Below the pieces are notes generated by a model that saw only the letters and a list, made by a program, of their open reading frames with translations, made no database searches and was not told the origin of the DNA. Below, piece after piece: positions 22,542 to 33,900 of a stretch of DNA of 64,000 nt. Within the stretch, counting starts at the first letter, position 1; each line of letters starts with the position of its first letter. Made by a program: the position numbers and the translations under genes. Source of the DNA: Tigriopus japonicus (lineage: Eukaryota > Arthropoda > Copepoda > Harpacticoida > Harpacticidae); NCBI GenBank assembly GCA_010645155.1, contig CM021312.1:714492-778491 (forward strand), given 5' to 3'.

Positions 22542-24011
22542 ACACACAGCCAAACAGCAGCACTTGGCTTGAATGAGAATTGAGGTTTCAGAAGAAAGGG
22601 AAGGTTATCTTCCGACCTTCCGACTCCCACGATTTGGGCCAGTCTTGGCCTTCAACGCCTAGTAAGGTCAAAAACTATAATTTCAAAGGTATGCTGAGAT
22701 CACAAATGTCCATTTGCTATTTTATAATGCATACTTAAAGTTGCCTCTAACAGGCCGAACACAAGGACCAGAGTACAATGGAACCGATATCTTGGGACCA
22801 AAACGCCTCTTCTCATACGTCTCATCTTATGTAGAAAGCACTATCAAATCGGTTAGTCGCACTAAAAAATCTCAGTTTTCAAGGGTCAGATTTTCGAAAA
22901 ATGTTGCATTTATGGGCAATGGCATGGTTAATGTATGTTGAGAAGTATTGCAAAGTAATTTGAAAACAAATGGAGAAATTGGAAGCCTTCAATTAAACTA
23001 ATTATTTGTTTTTAGGTTTAGTTGCCCCAGGAACCGATCTCCTCTGGCCATCTTGTTATTCAAAGTCGGGCATTCCTAATTTCAAAGTTCGGAAGAATCC
23101 TCTCAACTTATGTAGCAAAATTTTAGATAAAAGCAACAAAACATACTTTTTTGCAAATACAATGTCAAGAATTGCTATTTCAATTTCAATTTGTGCAGAT
23201 AAGAAAGGCATTGTTGCAATCACCAGGCCTAAACCTTCGTTTAAGTTACCTCGCACGCTCATCAGAAACACAGGTCTTCCGAACTATTTTTCCCGCTACA
23301 AATGATGACGTCACTAGTAATTGCTGTAATATTATGATGTCAATCACCGGATCATGTGAATTAACCGGGACATTAATCGGCCCTTGTTTAAATTCCACAC
23401 TAGTTGAAATTAACTTTTTGCTTATCAGTAAAATACCTTAGACACATTTGCAGCAGGCTTGAGGATTTTCACGAACCAAACCGCACTATCAAATGGGCTA
23501 ACTAGTTTAAATGTGATTCTGTTAAGGAAAGGTTTCCTTTAATCATGAACTTTGGCTTCACCCATGTTGGATGACGTCACAGACTGTCCATTTTACTGCA
23601 ACCTTGGCTGTGCTTGGCATCCATCCCTTCCCTTGTTATCAAAATGAACAAGTCCCAGGCAAGGATAATTTTTTTGCCATCTAGGTTGAGCTTGACTATC
23701 TACGAGAAAAAGTGACAATCTGCATCAGCTTAGTGTAGAAAAAGACAATGTTTGGACGAAATATTTGGCCTTATTTTATGATCACTCTAATATGATATAA
23801 ATATGATTTGACTACACAATAACCAAGAACCACTGAATTTCACTGGACTGGGAGGCTAACGAGAGGAATCGTGATTTCCAGTAGGAACGTTCTTCTGCAA
23901 ATGAGACCTTGCCCATGTTGGTAAGAATGCGTATTTCAATTTTCAGCTCAATCGAACGTCGGAGTCAAAAGTTATGTTCTCTCAAAGCTCAGTGCAAATC
24001 CTACCGCGAAT
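22542..24011. other. Intergenic; no gene supported
   Basis: Several short ORFs occur (for example plus strand 22714-22941 and 23006-23305), but none has a recognisable domain, consistent splice sites or a partner exon. A short CA run lies at 22539-22550. Confidence 0.45.
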
Positions 24012-24019
24012 GAATGAAC

Positions 24020-24658
24020 TAGGGGTGGGCGAGAAGCCGGTGTCGGTGTCGAGGTGTCGACACCGACACCGGCTTTTTTGGATTTCGGTGTCAGTGTCGA
24101 CACCAGGTTTCCGGTGTCGACGTTTTAAGGTTTCGTGAGTCTTTTCCGAAAGTTCCGCAAATCGCGCAAAAATTACATTGAAAGGCTTGCAAAGCAGGGT
24201 ATTGTGAAATGTAAACCTATTTTCCCCTCTCTCCAATTTAAGTTTACCTACAATTTATTTTGATTTTTGTGAAGAATGTCTGGGTCTGTCCAGACTGATC
24301 TCCGTAATGAATGTCTTGAAGTCAAACCGTTCAAGATTTTCTTGAAATCAACGTTTCTCCGAAATGTACGATTTTGATAACAAAATGCCATTGCAAAGAA
24401 ATGTAAGCCACCAAAAAAGGTTGGAACTTGTTATGTATTTGATAAAACTTAGGATGATGATTTTTAAACCCCAAATTCTAATATGAATTACTGGTGTCGG
24501 TGTCGTTCTTGGTGTCGGTGTCGGCGTCGACACCAGCGGTGTCGACACCACGGTGTCGATGGGAAACTTTGACACCGGTGTCGGTGTCAGTGTCGGTTTC
24601 AACCTTCCGGTGTCGGTGTCGGTGTCAAGGTCAAAATTGCCGGTGTCACCCATCCCTG
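24020..24658. mobile_element. hAT-like non-autonomous element with GGTGTC interior
   Basis: Perfect 8-bp duplication GAATGAAC at 24012-24019 and 24659-24666. Terminal repeats TAGGGGTGGGCGA and, reverse complement of the right end, CAGGGATGGGTGA. Both subterminal regions (24038-24125 and 24492-24650) are dense in GGTGTCG and its complement CGACACC, forming local palindromes. The 639-bp element is non-coding. Confidence 0.9.
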
Positions 24659-24666
24659 GAATGAAC

Positions 24667-25293
24667 TACCCCTTTTCTGGTAATTGCTTTACCACAAAAG
24701 GGCAAGTTCGTTCAAACTCTCTTCAGTGCATAAGTTTGAGAAGTCATAACTTTTCTCTCCCGCCATTCGATTAAGCTGAAAATTGAAATAGGGTACGTCG
24801 TCTACTGAATACAAGCCAGGTCTCGTTTGCAGAATAACTCAATTGAATTAATCCTTCTGAAAATCATAATTCTGACCATTAGCCTCCCACTCCATCCAGT
24901 TTTCAGTACTTCTTGCAATAAGGTTATAGCTGATATGCTCATCTCTGAACTAGGATAGCTCTGAAATCAAGACTTTGCCCTTCTTTTGCCTCCATCTAGT
25001 GACCAATTTTGAAGCTTTGATTCAAAAATCTTAACAGCTGAACTGATTGAAATCTTTCGAGGACCAATTGATCTTCATTTGATATTTTTTCAATGTCGAG
25101 ATTTTGTCATAACACATGTGGATGAACGATTAGATTTAGTGTTTTTCAAACTACCCCTGGCCAATGAATGCCCAGATTGTCTAAATATTGTTAGGTCTTT
25201 CCCGCTTCCTTGCATTTGAAGCTTTAAAGCCAGTGGTTATCTCTTCTTAACGTTCGGCGATTTTGCTGCGAAATCCGTTTTCTTTCCTGGTAC
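24667..25293. other. Intergenic, 3' flank of small HSP gene; nothing supported
   Basis: AT-rich sequence without a supported gene. It leads into the poly(A) signal of the small HSP gene on the minus strand. Confidence 0.5.
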
Positions 25294-25354
25294 TTTATTC
25301 GAAACAAAAAATTGAAAATTTACAAAATTTGGAATTGCTTTCTCAACTTAGAGA

Positions 25355-26134
25355 TTATTTTTGATACGTGACAGGGATAGCCGTGGACTCCACTTGCTTC
25401 AGACTGGGTTTCTTTGGAGCGGTGATCAAGAGAACTCCGTCAGCGGACAAATTGGACTGAACTTTGTGAGCTTCACATCCTTCCGGTAGTGTGTATTTCC
25501 GGCTGAACTGCCGCGACAAGAAATGATCATCGGCCTTTTCCTCATGTTTAGCTTCCACGCTCAAGACATTGCCATTGACGTTAACTTTGATTTCGTTGGG
25601 CTTGAACTCGTGGGTGTCGAGGCTCAACTCAAACTTCTTTTCGTCGTTCGTCATTCGAACCATTTGACGATCCTTGTGTTGAAACAAATCCAGATCTTTC
25701 ATGATGGGTGCGCCAAAGAATCCTTGGTCATCCCAGTCTCGTCCCATGGAGGGCATCATCCACCTCGGGAAGAAAGAAGGTCCACCGAAGATATCATCGG
25801 GTCGAGCAACAGCCTGACTTTGATTCTGACGACTTTCTGACGACGACTTTGAGATTCTCTTATTGCTCGATTGGCTTTGCTCCATCTGATGGGTGGAGCT
25901 CGATGATGAGGATTGATTCTGAATCTTTCCTTGATTGGTGTCCTTCAAGGATCCATAGGGTGCGTTTCCGCCCAGCGAAGGCATATCGCGATGGACGCGA
26001 TTCCAGAATTCGCGGCTCTCTCGCATCATTTCCTCTCGAACTCGATCGAAATCGTTCCAAGCCGAGCGAAAGAATTCATCCTCGAAGAAAGGATCGCGAA
26101 GAGTCAAAGGAATATTATTGATTTCACCTGGCAT
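25355..26134 (-). CDS. Small heat-shock protein (alpha-crystallin family), 259 aa
   Basis: ATP-independent chaperone that binds unfolding proteins in cytosol or nucleus. A single-exon frame starts at the Met of 'MPGEINNIPLTLRDPF' (26134-26132). I chose it over the upstream in-frame Met at 26221 because the paralogue at 29843 starts at the same place in its own N-terminus. Residues 1-60 form an aromatic N-terminal region ('FFEDEFFRSAWNDFDRVREE'), 70-135 a Ser/Gln-rich linker, and 160-247 the alpha-crystallin domain, with 'FELSLDTHEFKPNEIKV' and the conserved A-x-x-x-G-V-L motif as 'LSADGVLLITAP'. A poly(A) signal lies at 25299-25294 on the minus strand. Transcribed away from the similar gene at 29843. 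Confidence 0.93.
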   Translation of the reverse strand: MPGEINNIPLTLRDPFFEDEFFRSAWNDFDRVREEMMRESREFWNRVHRDMPSLGGNAPYGSLKDTNQGKIQNQSSSSSSTHQMEQSQSSNKRISKSSSESRQNQSQAVARPDDIFGGPSFFPRWMMPSMGRDWDDQGFFGAPIMKDLDLFQHKDRQMVRMTNDEKKFELSLDTHEFKPNEIKVNVNGNVLSVEAKHEEKADDHFLSRQFSRKYTLPEGCEAHKVQSNLSADGVLLITAPKKPSLKQVESTAIPVTYQK

Positions 26135-26369
26135 TGTGAAGCACAATAGTTGATCAGGAAGTGTTGGTTTGGATGTGTTCACTGTTTTACGAGTTTTACT
26201 GTTCTGGTGGTGACGGAGCAATGCCAGGATTTTAATATTGACGGAGAGTTTTCTCGAACAGTCTCCCGCGTTCGGAACTCGATCATTCTCTTCAACGGCG
26301 TTTGGCTCCGAGGATGGCGGTTCAAGTTTCGTCCTGCGCTAGAAAACGTTTGTTCGTACAAGTTGAAGT

Positions 26370-26389
26370 CGAAGGTTCGAGAGCTTTCT
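26370..26389 (-). promoter_or_regulatory. Heat-shock element
   Basis: Four alternating 5-bp units GAA-TTC-GAG-TTC (26371, 26376, 26381, 26386) match the HSF site nGAAnnTTCnnGAAnnTTCn with one mismatch. They lie about 235 bp upstream of the small HSP start. A second, partial site TTCtcGAA is at 26251-26258. Confidence 0.75.
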
Positions 26390-26680
26390 CGTAGGCGTTT
26401 TCGCGCGCACCTGGATATCTGGCAGATATGCCTGGAATCTCCCACGCTCAATGAAGGCCTGATTGCCAAATTGATGGTCTTCATGTCAGATTTTGGGGAA
26501 ATGAAATCGAAATCGACCGGTCTGGTGGGAAAAAGATAATCTCGTTATGAAATTCAATTGCCAAACTTTATAGCATTTCCAGTATTGACTTGCTCTGAGA
26601 GTTTAGCCAACTGTTTTGATCATGTGTCATCAAAAAATGAATTTCCCTTTACTTTCTTGTAAGTTTGAACTGGTACTGCC

Positions 26681-27366
26681 TAAAGGCTTTATATACAAAG
26701 AATCGCAAAGGTCTGGAATCGAAGGTCTTCTCTGATTAGAGGGTTCCTCGGGACCCAAGTTCTGATTGGTCAAGCAACCCCTTGCGGCAGCGTGACTAGA
26801 TGCGGCATGTCTTGAAAGCTATTGTCCCAGGAAAATTGCGGCTAAATGGCTTTCAATCCAACAGATACATGTTTCAGATACAAATTGCCATGTTAAAATA
26901 TAAAGAAATTTCAACATTATGTAGCATTTTTTTCTTTTCCTCACAGAAAGTCCAGAAACACCAATTTGGAAATGGCATGTAAAGTGCCACCCTTTGTTCA
27001 GCAACTGAGATCCCCTGTCTTCTCCTTGCCCTCCCAATCTCATGTGGAGTAGAGATCATCAGGGTGTCCAAAAAAAGAAAGGGGTTGACTCTTTCCACTT
27101 TTTCATACAATCTCATGTCTAAAACCTCATAAATTAGTAGGGGCCTCTCTTTTTTAGTCACGTGAAACATTCAATATGTTAATCTTGATTTAGAAGCCAC
27201 GAATTGGTGATTTTTTGAGGCCTGAAAGCTTCCAAGACAAGCTGCATCTAGTCACGTTGGCGCAAGGGGTTGCTTGACCAATCAGAACTTGGGTCCCGAG
27301 GAACCCTCTAATCAGAGAAGACCTTCGATTCCAGACCTTTGCGATTCTTTGTATATAAAGCCTTTA
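26681..27366. mobile_element. hAT-like long-TIR element between the two small HSP genes
   Basis: Perfect 8-bp duplication GTACTGCC at 26673-26680 and 27367-27374. Inverted arms of about 140 bp (26681-26820 and 27227-27366) begin TAAAGGCTTTATATAC and are almost identical. Each arm carries a CCAAT box (in CCAATCAGAA) and a TATATAAAG-like end. Spacer about 400 bp, non-coding. Confidence 0.9.
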
Positions 27367-27555
27367 GTACTGCCTAAATTGAATCTAGAAATATAGTCCG
27401 TGTGTAAATACTTTGTATTCTTACATCTTACTTCAACTTAACAATGAATATAAGAAGTTCGCATATTAAACGTATACCTCTTTTTGGAAAGGTGCTAACC
27501 ATTTTATGTTTTTAGTTATGTCACTCTGAACGTGAAAGGACGATATGGTGATAAC

Positions 27556-28406
27556 TAGGGGCAGGAACTTATTCGTCTTTTTGCGTCTTTTTGGCCTTTA
27601 TTCGTCGCGAAATTTTTTTCGTCTAATTTGGATTTTATTCGTCTTTTTTCGTCTAATTGGCCAAAAATTTGGATTTTCTTAGATTTAAAGCGCTTGCAGC
27701 GTTTTTTTTTTAATTTTCCAAGCAAATATAAACTTCAAAGAAAGTTCAACCCCACCAATCATAGCCCAATGTAATAATTTGATTGTCAGTTGCGGTTTTG
27801 CACAAACAAAATACAATCCACACTTATAAATTATCTTGTACTCGTACAGTTGCTCGACAGACACAGAAACAAAAGATTACTATTGGGTTGAAAAGGCCAT
27901 CAGAACAATTATTGGATTTGCAAAATTGATTTTGAGCATAGCTGTACTAAAACGTTCCTTTAAAAAGGCATTTTTAACTCTTGGTTTTATTTGACATATG
28001 TACTACTGGCTAATTCTTGCTCGTTAGGTACTGCCTTTTTTAAAATTTTCTAGATTTCGCCGTTTTTGACAGTCAGATCAGTTCAGACAGATTGGTCCTT
28101 ATCAATAGGGACATACATAACGTCTATTTTGTGGGAGCAGCTTTAAACGTCTTTTTTCGTTTGGACGGGCATTTAATTTTTCTTCTTTCTTATAAGATAG
28201 GTTCATTCGCCTTTTTGGGAAATTAATTCGATTTTTTCCATTTTGCAAGCATTTTTTTTCTTTTTTCCGTCTGTTGGGAACTTTTATTTGTCTTTTTTCG
28301 TTTAATCGGTCAATTGTATTCGTCTTTTTTCGTCTAATCAGGCAATTCTATTCGTCTTTTTTTCGTTTAATTTGACGGTTTTATTCGTCTTAACTTCCTG
28401 TCCCTA
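27556..28406. mobile_element. hAT-like non-autonomous element with TTTTTCGTC interior
   Basis: Flanked by GTGATAAC (27548-27555) and ATGATAAC (28407-28414), 7 of 8 identical. Terminal repeats TAGGGGCAGGAA and TAGGGACAGGAA. Subterminal zones on both sides repeat TTTTTCGTCTAAT in the same orientation (at least five times on the right). 851 bp, non-coding. Confidence 0.85.
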
Positions 28407-28417
28407 ATGATAACGGT

Positions 28418-28635
28418 CTTTTTTTTTGATTGGTTGTTCTAGGATCGGAAGATTGAGCCTCGATCCGCCTGCGAAGCCAACCATCACATCGTCGAAATAT
28501 TTTCGATAGCCAATTTCAAGTCCAGTGCACCGTCTGTGAATGTGTAACAGCATCTAAAGGTTTACTAAAGAACAATCGGGGAGGAGAATCGAAACTGGGC
28601 CCTCTCTCACTAAAGGAACCTGCGCTCTCCATTTG
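28418..28635 (-). mobile_element. tRNA-derived SINE, copy 2
   Basis: Same family as the SINE at 18.4 kb: shared blocks include GCGAAGCCAACCATCACATC, then CATCTAAAGGTTTAC-like sequence and a B-box region (AGTTTCGATTC, about 28585-28597, minus strand). The A-rich tail is the T run at 28418-28427. It begins only about 4 bp from the target duplication of the preceding hAT-like element. The two copies differ by many substitutions, so they are old. Confidence 0.7.
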
Positions 28636-28639
28636 CATT

Positions 28640-29660
28640 GTTTTTTAAAGTTTATTAGAACGTTCTTTCAAGGTTTCAGTAAGGACCAATAGTATCAAAC
28701 TTGCTTGACCATTGACCGCTGCATTCCATTTCAAGAAAAGCAAATAGGAAACATAAAAATATCTTTTTTTCAGAGATGCTGAATGAAGTTGAATGTTAAC
28801 CTTACCCTTTTATTTTGAAAATTAAAAGACGAAATTATTCAAACCACTCAATTTGTCACATAACAACAGACTTTTGTTGTAAATCTTTTAGATGACGAGA
28901 TTCAATAAATGTGCATAATGAAAGCCTCTTAAAAGGAGAGATGGGTGGATGGATGACTCATGACGGAAAACGATTCACGTTAACCGAGTCAGGTGAATTC
29001 TTAATTAAACGTGCTGAAGTTCTGCCTGCTGCATAACCAATTCATGGCCGTGATGTCAGACGTTGCCAGGTTGAAAAATTCTAAGGATGGAAGCTCAACA
29101 GAATTCAGAGGCGCCTATCCAGCTTTAAATTCAGATGTGCGTTGAGCGGACTTTTTCGCACACAATGATTAGCAGAATGTCAACTTTTTGCATTTTGCAA
29201 ATGTGTTGCCTTCCGTCATGTTATAAAAATGAAAAAATATTGAAATGGACCAATACAAAGTTTTAGCAAGTAAGTTAATATGCTGGAAAAAACTTAACCA
29301 GAGTGTAAAGGACTTCATATGATATGAAGGCCATAGTTCAAAAATTTTGAAAGTTCCCCGGTGGTTTAGAAGTTTACTTGAATTTTCATTCCTTCTAAAA
29401 GTGAGTCTAAAAATAGTGTGGTGATGACAGTTGTGGAATGTTTGAGTAAATGTGGAAAGATTTGTTTTGTTTTTCGCCTTCCGTGTTGATGTGCTTGGCT
29501 CGTTTCCAGAAATTGAGTCATACATAACGCTCCGACAGTCATAAACGGGCTGGAATAGGAAGAAAGCCTTTGCTGAAGATGCTACTTGACTTAGTTACAA
29601 GTGAGTAGCCAGGACTGGCTTGTCTTTAGGAAACAATCTCATGAGATTCACAAGCTGGCT
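28640..29660. other. Intergenic upstream of small HSP gene 2
   Basis: No gene supported. An unconvincing 118-codon frame on the minus strand (29169-29525) has no recognisable domain. Confidence 0.45.
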
Positions 29661-29670
29661 ATTCGGGCGT

Positions 29671-29734
29671 GTCTCGAAAGATCGAACATTTGCCGAGTGA
29701 AACATCTCTCGAAAGTTCATTTTGGGTATAAAAA
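29671..29734 (+). promoter_or_regulatory. Heat-shock elements and TATA box of small HSP gene 2
   Basis: CTCtcGAAagTTC at 29706-29718 matches three units of an HSF site; a weaker GTCtcGAAagATC is at 29671-29683. TATAAAAA follows at 29727-29734, about 110 bp before the start codon. This close packing of HSE and TATA is the usual layout of heat-inducible promoters. Confidence 0.75.
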
Positions 29735-29842
29735 TCTCTTTGTATCTTGGTTGACCGATAGAAGTGAAACATCACCCAATCAAGGAAGATATTCCTACAA
29801 GACATTCAGACCAAGCAAGAAGAAGGAAAAACAACTGTCAAA

Positions 29843-30550
29843 ATGAATACCTCCTCATCCATTTCCAACCGTGTTCCCATGACATTGCGGGACTTTTTCT
29901 TCCAAGATCCTTTCTTCCAAAGCTCTTGGAGTGACTTCGATCGCATTCGCGAAGAGATGATGAAGGAGACCCGAGCATTCTGGGAGAAGGTCGAACAGGA
30001 CCAAAAGGCCATGCAATCCGGTATGATGATCCAGGACGCGGGAGCGCCAACAACCAATTCAACCATCACCACATCTTCTTCCACAGGTCTGAGTGGCACC
30101 AAGCCCACTTCCATAACAGACATGGCTCCTTTCTCACCAATGATTGTGCCTCGCCGATGGATGTTCCCTCGACTCTTTAGTCGCGATGACTCGGAAGCTC
30201 TGTTTCCCTCTGATTTCTTCAATTGGAAGAACGACGACCAAATGATCCGTCAAACCAATGATGAAACCAAGTTTGAGCTCAGCCTCGACACGCACGATTA
30301 CCGTCCGGATGAAATTAAGGTGAATGTTAATGGTAACATTTTGTCTGTCGAAGCCAAACACGAGGAGAAAGGTGAAAATAAGTTTGTGTCTCGGCAATTC
30401 AGCCGGAAGTACACTTTGCCCGAGGGTTGTGAAGCTCACAAGGTACATTCAAATTTGTCCTCTGATGGTATCTTGATGATCACTGCGCCCAAGAAAACGG
30501 CCATTACCCAAGATGGATCCAGACCAGTTCCCATCGAGGTCAAGAAATAA
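29843..30550 (+). CDS. Small heat-shock protein (alpha-crystallin family), 235 aa
   Basis: Paralogue of the gene at 25355-26134, transcribed in the opposite direction from about 3.7 kb away. It is intronless and starts 'MNTSSSISNRVPMTLRDFF'. The N-terminal block 'FFQDPFFQSSWSDFDRIREE' parallels the other gene; the linker is Thr/Ser-rich; the alpha-crystallin domain covers about residues 136-222 ('FELSLDTHDYRPDEIKV', 'LSSDGILMITAP'). The two domains are nearly the same, while the linkers differ in length and composition, so divergence is concentrated there. A poly(A) signal AATAAA lies at 30650-30655. The HSE and TATA box upstream predict heat induction. Chaperone function follows from the family; clients are unknown. 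Confidence 0.93.
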   Translation: MNTSSSISNRVPMTLRDFFFQDPFFQSSWSDFDRIREEMMKETRAFWEKVEQDQKAMQSGMMIQDAGAPTTNSTITTSSSTGLSGTKPTSITDMAPFSPMIVPRRWMFPRLFSRDDSEALFPSDFFNWKNDDQMIRQTNDETKFELSLDTHDYRPDEIKVNVNGNILSVEAKHEEKGENKFVSRQFSRKYTLPEGCEAHKVHSNLSSDGILMITAPKKTAITQDGSRPVPIEVKK

Positions 30551-30991
30551 AAGCAAAGCTCTTCTCGCATAATCGATCGAAAAAAATCCAATTACTTATT
30601 TCAAAGCATGCAACAATACCGGGATCCCATTTGAAACTTGAAGATTGAGAATAAAGCTAACCTTGACCGTCTTCCAGGTATGAAATTATTGCTTGAATGT
30701 ATTCTTTTGAAATAATCTACGGATACTGTACATGGTAAGCATGAGTAATTGTCGCCTCGTGGACAAACAAGAGATACAAATTGTTTCAGATCGTCTGATC
30801 TTGGAGAAATAATATCATTGAGTTTTATAGACTGCAAGGCATCGAGAGACTTTTGTTAATTTGAGCATTTTCATAGGTGGGTGGGGAGGAAAAATATGTT
30901 GTTTCGTTCAAAAAACACTGAACGAAGGGTCTTGTAACACCAAATAAAAAAAAGGACTTTTGAGTCATTAAAGACAGGCAAGTGAGGGACT

Positions 30992-33900
30992 CTAGAATGT
31001 ACCCAATTGGTAATTGGAGTTGCATTGTCTCTCATGCGAATGGCACGTATCTCGACGAATAAAGCCTTTGCCACACTTTGCACAATTATAAGGCTTTTCC
31101 ACGGAATGAGTATACAGATGATTTTTGAGATTGCTTTTATCCTGGAACAAAAGGTTAAATGTTATATCAACATGCAACTCGGCAGTTCAACATTGCCGTT
31201 GGTTACCTTGAAGAGCTTTCCACAAATTTTACATGTGTAACCAGAGTCGGTGTGGACTGCCCTGATGTGGCTAGTAAGACTGGTTCCCCATTTAAATGCT
31301 CTGTCACAATGCGGGCAGAGATAGGACTTCTCATCAGTATGGGTTGTCATGTGTGTCTTCAAATGATGTTTACTCGCAAAAGTTCGCGAACAAATATCAC
31401 ACATGTACATCTAAACACACAAGAGTTTTGTGTCAATGAGCAATATTCTTTTATGGAACCTAAGTAGATCAAACAAATTACCTTGTCGGACTCCCCACCG
31501 TGCTTGTTGATCATATGATTGGAAAAGCCGTGCTTGTTCCGAAATTGTTGCCCGCAGAGATGACAGGTTTCGGTTTTGCAATGCTCAGCCAGATTATGAT
31601 CCGAGAATGCTTGGAAGGTGGGAAACACCTTGTTGCACACACGACAGGGCGTCTCCAAATGGATGTTGTGCGAGCTGAACATGTGTCGACTCAAGTTGCG
31701 AGGACCCACGATTTCGATTTGACAGAACTCACATTTGAGGCGGTCCACTTTTTGGACCTGGAACTCTTTCTTCAGTCGACCTTTGCGGTCAAAATCGCTG
31801 TAGGTGGCATCGGCCTCATACACATTCTCACTCTTGATGTGCTGCTTGCAGTGGTCTTTGAAAATATCGTGGTCCTTGAGACTTTGGTCACATAGAGGGC
31901 AATTGTAATTGTACTTGGCATGGGAAATGATCACGTGACGAGCAAGACTGAGAGCACCTCGGATCTTTTTGGTACACAATTGGCACTTGGTAGCGGGCGG
32001 GATCTTACGATCGTGAAGCTGCTTCCAATGGTACCAATATCCGATTTCTGTGGCACTGATGAGGAAGCACTGTGAACACTGATAGTGCACGTGGTCGTCT
32101 TTGAGTTTGAGGGGCACTTTGCCTTCTTTGTCGGGCTCTCCGCGCAACCAATTGCTCGTCTTTTTGTGCTCCAACAGATGCTTCTTGGCCTGCTTCCAAT
32201 CGGACATGCCCTTGTCACAAAAACTGCACGAGAAAGCGAAAACCCCTTCGGGCATATGGCACGCAAAGAAATGGGCTATCCGATCTTCGGCGGACTCGAA
32301 TTTCTTGCTACACGGGAAACAGGTCGCATCTCCAGGTACTCGAATCACCTCAAAATTCTGCAAAGCAACCAGAGAAAGTAGAGGGAGAATGGTACTTGAA
32401 CAGAAAAAATGCAACAAGACTTACCTTCTCGTATTTTAGCTTGATCGTATCCCAATGGGTCAATTGATCTTGTGATTCAATGTTGGCTGGAATTTTGGCT
32501 AATTCAAGCACTTTGAAGCTCTCCTGAATGATCAAATTCTGATCGGGCGTGTGGTCGAGACGACGGGTCGCTTTTAAATACTGCTCGGAATAAAGTAAAG
32601 CTTCGGCCATGGTTCGTAGGGCTGGCTCGTTGGAGTCGTAGAACTCTTGATACAGATTGTAATGCTCTTCCAAAAGCTTACGAGAGGGCTCACGGTCTTC
32701 CTCTAAAAAAAAATGGTTCATGCAATACATCATTCACAATTTTGTGAAAACTTTTGACTTTTTTCACGTACCTTTACGGACTTGCTTTTTGTAGGAGCGT
32801 TTGTGGCCTAGGGCATTCACTTTGGGCAAGGTGTAGTCCGTTAGTCCCATATGACCTCGCAGTATGTGATGCCACAAGAGGGTCCAGTCCATTTCGGGTG
32901 AGTAAGGATCAGTCTCTTTGCAAAATGGACAACGCTTACAATCTTGGCCCATCTTGTGATGGAACTGGCGATGAAAATAGAACTCAAAGGGACCCTTACA
33001 CAAGAGACCGCACATCACGCATTGGAGACGCCCATCTTTGCACACAGACTTGCCATCCGCATCGGCCTTCAATGGAGAAGATTGCAATACAAGCTTGTGC
33101 GTCACATTAAACGCTGTCATGGCAAAAACTTACGGATTTGGGCAAAATTTCCCGGTTAACGAGGCAGAATTCACGCCACATGGCATCTCCGTCGAAATTG
33201 TGGTGATGCTGAGCGTGATCCTCGACCACGTGGACGTCGAGATAAGCGTGATCGGCCGGACATTGATAAGGTCCGATGGGATTAGCCGGATCAGCATTGA
33301 CCGGGTCGTGCTGTTGCATGATATGCACCAATTTAGCATGCCAATTCTCGTGCGACTCTTGGCAATGCTGGCACAGACCATCGGTCTCGGTCGTGGCCAC
33401 TTTATCGGCCGGACACTGAAGACGGAAAAGATCGACATCATCAATGGAGATTTTGGTGAGCGAGCCCAAGCCCAGTTCCGGGAGTGGCGGCGCATCTCCA
33501 TCCTCGAACGACTCTTTCTTAATGCGCAGGCCACCCTCCACGCCTCCCCCGGGTTCGAGCTTGACATCGGGATCCCATTCGTCGGCGCTATCATCGGCCC
33601 CGTCGGCTCCGGCCGCGCTCGCTCCACCTCCCCCGCCGCTGCCATCAAAATCCGGATCACTGCCGCGCTCGTCCAACAACACTTTGGGCTCCAAAAGCGG
33701 GGCGTCTTTCTTCTTCCGACCGCGCTTGCGTTTGGGCGGGTCGGCCGTATCATCATCGTCTTCATCGTCATCGTCTTCGTCCTCCGAGTAGTCGGGGGCG
33801 GTGCGTCGGGGTCGTCGTCGACGGGGTCGTCGACCGCCAGCCACGGCCCCGGCTGCGGCGGCTAAAACGGCATTATCTTCATCGGGACCGAGTCCGTGTC

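Noticed and set aside
22714..23441. Several plus-strand ORFs as exons of one gene
   Set aside because: No consistent donor/acceptor phases and no family resemblance.
33038..33865. 275-codon plus-strand ORF opposite the zinc-finger gene
   Set aside because: Antisense shadow of the GC-rich acidic exon of the ZAD gene.
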